Source of the DNA: Azospirillum formosense | GTDB taxonomy: Bacteria > Pseudomonadota > Alphaproteobacteria > Azospirillales > Azospirillaceae | Direction: 5' to 3' | Length of the DNA stretch: 64,000 bases | Assembly: GCF_040500525.1 (NCBI RefSeq) | Contig: NZ_CP159402.1 | Span: 806,001-870,000 of the forward strand | Shown: positions 63,134 through 64,000 of the stretch, piece after piece | Position numbering within the stretch: the first letter of the stretch is position 1 | Layout: the number at the start of each line of letters is the position of its first letter | The notes under the pieces: model-generated | What the model was told of the DNA's origin: nothing | Seen by the model: the letters and a program-made list of their open reading frames with translations, nothing else | Databases searched by the model: none | Program-made: the position numbers and the translations under genes

Positions 63134-64000
63134 GTGGCTCTTCAGAAGAACTGGCAGGAACTGATCAAGCCGAACAAGCTGGACATCCAGCCCGGTGACG
63201 ACGCCGACCGCGTGGCGACCGTCGTGGCCGAGCCGCTGGAGCGCGGCTTCGGTCTGACGCTCGGCAACGCGCTGCGCCGCGTGCTGCTCTCCTCGCTGCA
63301 GGGTGCGGCCGTCACGGCGATCCACATCGACGGCGTGCTGCACGAGTTCTCGTCGATCCCCGGCGTGCGCGAGGACGTGACCGACATCGTCCTCAACATC
63401 AAGTCGATGGGTCTGCGCATGGGCGGCGACGGCCCGAAGCGCATGCGTCTGCGCGCCGAAGGCCCCGGCGAGGTGAAGGCCGGCATGATCGAGACCGGCG
63501 CGGACATCCAGGTGATGGACCCGGACCTCGTGATCTGCACGCTGGACAACGGCGCCCGCCTGAACATGGAACTGACGGTCGAGACCGGCAAGGGCTACGT
63601 CCCGGCCAGCCAGAACCGTCCGGAAGACGCCCCGATCGGCCTGATCCCGGTCGACGCGCTGTTCTCGCCGGTGCGCAAGATCTCCTACAAGGTCGACAAC
63701 GCCCGCGTCGGGCAGGTCACCGACTATGACCGCCTGTCGATGGTCGTCGAGACCAACGGCGCCGTGAAGCCGGACGACGCGGTGGCGCTCGCCGCCCGCA
63801 TCCTCCAGGACCAGCTGCAGCTGTTCATCAACTTCGAGGAGCCGACCCACGCGGTCGCCGAGGAGAAGCACGAGGAGGTTCCGTTCAACAAGAACCTGCT
63901 CCGCAAGGTGGACGAGCTGGAACTGTCGGTCCGTTCGGCCAACTGCCTCAAGAACGACAACATCGTCTACATCGGCGATCTGGTGCAGAAGACCGAGGCG
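63134..64000 (+). CDS. rpoA: RNA polymerase alpha subunit (3' end outside window)
   Basis: The first 289 of roughly 340 codons. It starts at GTG 63134 (GAGGAAAT upstream) with [17 protein letters not shown]. The N-terminal assembly domain shows [20 protein letters not shown] (dimer and beta contact) and [20 protein letters not shown]. After the linker, the C-terminal domain begins [20 protein letters not shown], which binds UP elements and activators. The sequence is open to the right edge. Confidence 0.98.
   Translation, partial: MALQKNWQELIKPNKLDIQPGDDADRVATVVAEPLERGFGLTLGNALRRVLLSSLQGAAVTAIHIDGVLHEFSSIPGVREDVTDIVLNIKSMGLRMGGDGPKRMRLRAEGPGEVKAGMIETGADIQVMDPDLVICTLDNGARLNMELTVETGKGYVPASQNRPEDAPIGLIPVDALFSPVRKISYKVDNARVGQVTDYDRLSMVVETNGAVKPDDAVALAARILQDQLQLFINFEEPTHAVAEEKHEEVPFNKNLLRKVDELELSVRSANCLKNDNIVYIGDLVQKTEA

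Overview
The window looks like chromosomal DNA of a high-GC alphaproteobacterium, most likely Azospirillum or a close Rhodospirillales relative. This is inferred from GC-rich codon use, many 4-bp ATGA gene overlaps, a PhyR-type stress regulator, NnrS and CcoG proteins with Fnr-type boxes, and GC-rich palindromic intergenic repeats. No rRNA, tRNA or CRISPR array was recognised. Nearly all of the window is densely coding on both strands.

Layout. 1-5.7 kb: a partial PhoU-like gene, a YqhA-family membrane protein, and the cell-elongation cluster mreB-mreC-mreD-mrdA, which is not followed by rodA. 5.7-9.2 kb: a palindromic repeat element, a chemoreceptor, a DedA protein and a LysE-type exporter. 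9.4-17.9 kb: a coherent nucleoside uptake and salvage operon (BMP-type ABC transporter, cytidine deaminase, purine nucleoside phosphorylase, deoC, deoA). 17.9-22.5 kb: a membrane-anchored CrtI-like oxidoreductase with an IS630 element inserted just upstream of its start, then a DMT transporter and a STAS protein. 22.6-27.3 kb: a TPP riboswitch heading a Liv-type ABC transporter with a LivM-LivG fusion. This is the most interesting locus, a candidate thiamine or thiamine-precursor importer of an unexpected family. 27.4-37.4 kb: a secreted protein of unknown function, a ClC-CBS channel, two PPK2 polyphosphate kinases divergent from a double-domain GlgE, and an EAL phosphodiesterase.

37.5-46.9 kb: an orphan CoxL-like molybdoenzyme subunit, a SRAP peptidase, a secreted nuclease, a PhyR-like regulator, rpe, a ModE-like regulator, a quinone oxidoreductase divergent from an HxlR regulator, and NnrS. 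47-57.9 kb: a glycosyltransferase, a dehydrogenase/SDR/dehydratase operon, a methyltransferase, a HAD phosphatase, a second NnrS and CcoG (each with an Fnr-type palindrome upstream), mogA, and small membrane proteins. 58-64 kb: a PAS histidine kinase, pyruvate kinase, and rpsM-rpsK-rpoA driven by a clear sigma70 promoter, with a long hairpin between rpsK and rpoA.

Themes: nucleoside scavenging, storage polymers (polyphosphate, alpha-glucan), molybdenum enzymes (CoxL, ModE-like, MogA) and micro-oxic/nitrosative physiology (two NnrS, CcoG, Fnr-type sites). Functions are assigned by reading proteins and motifs; no database search was run.
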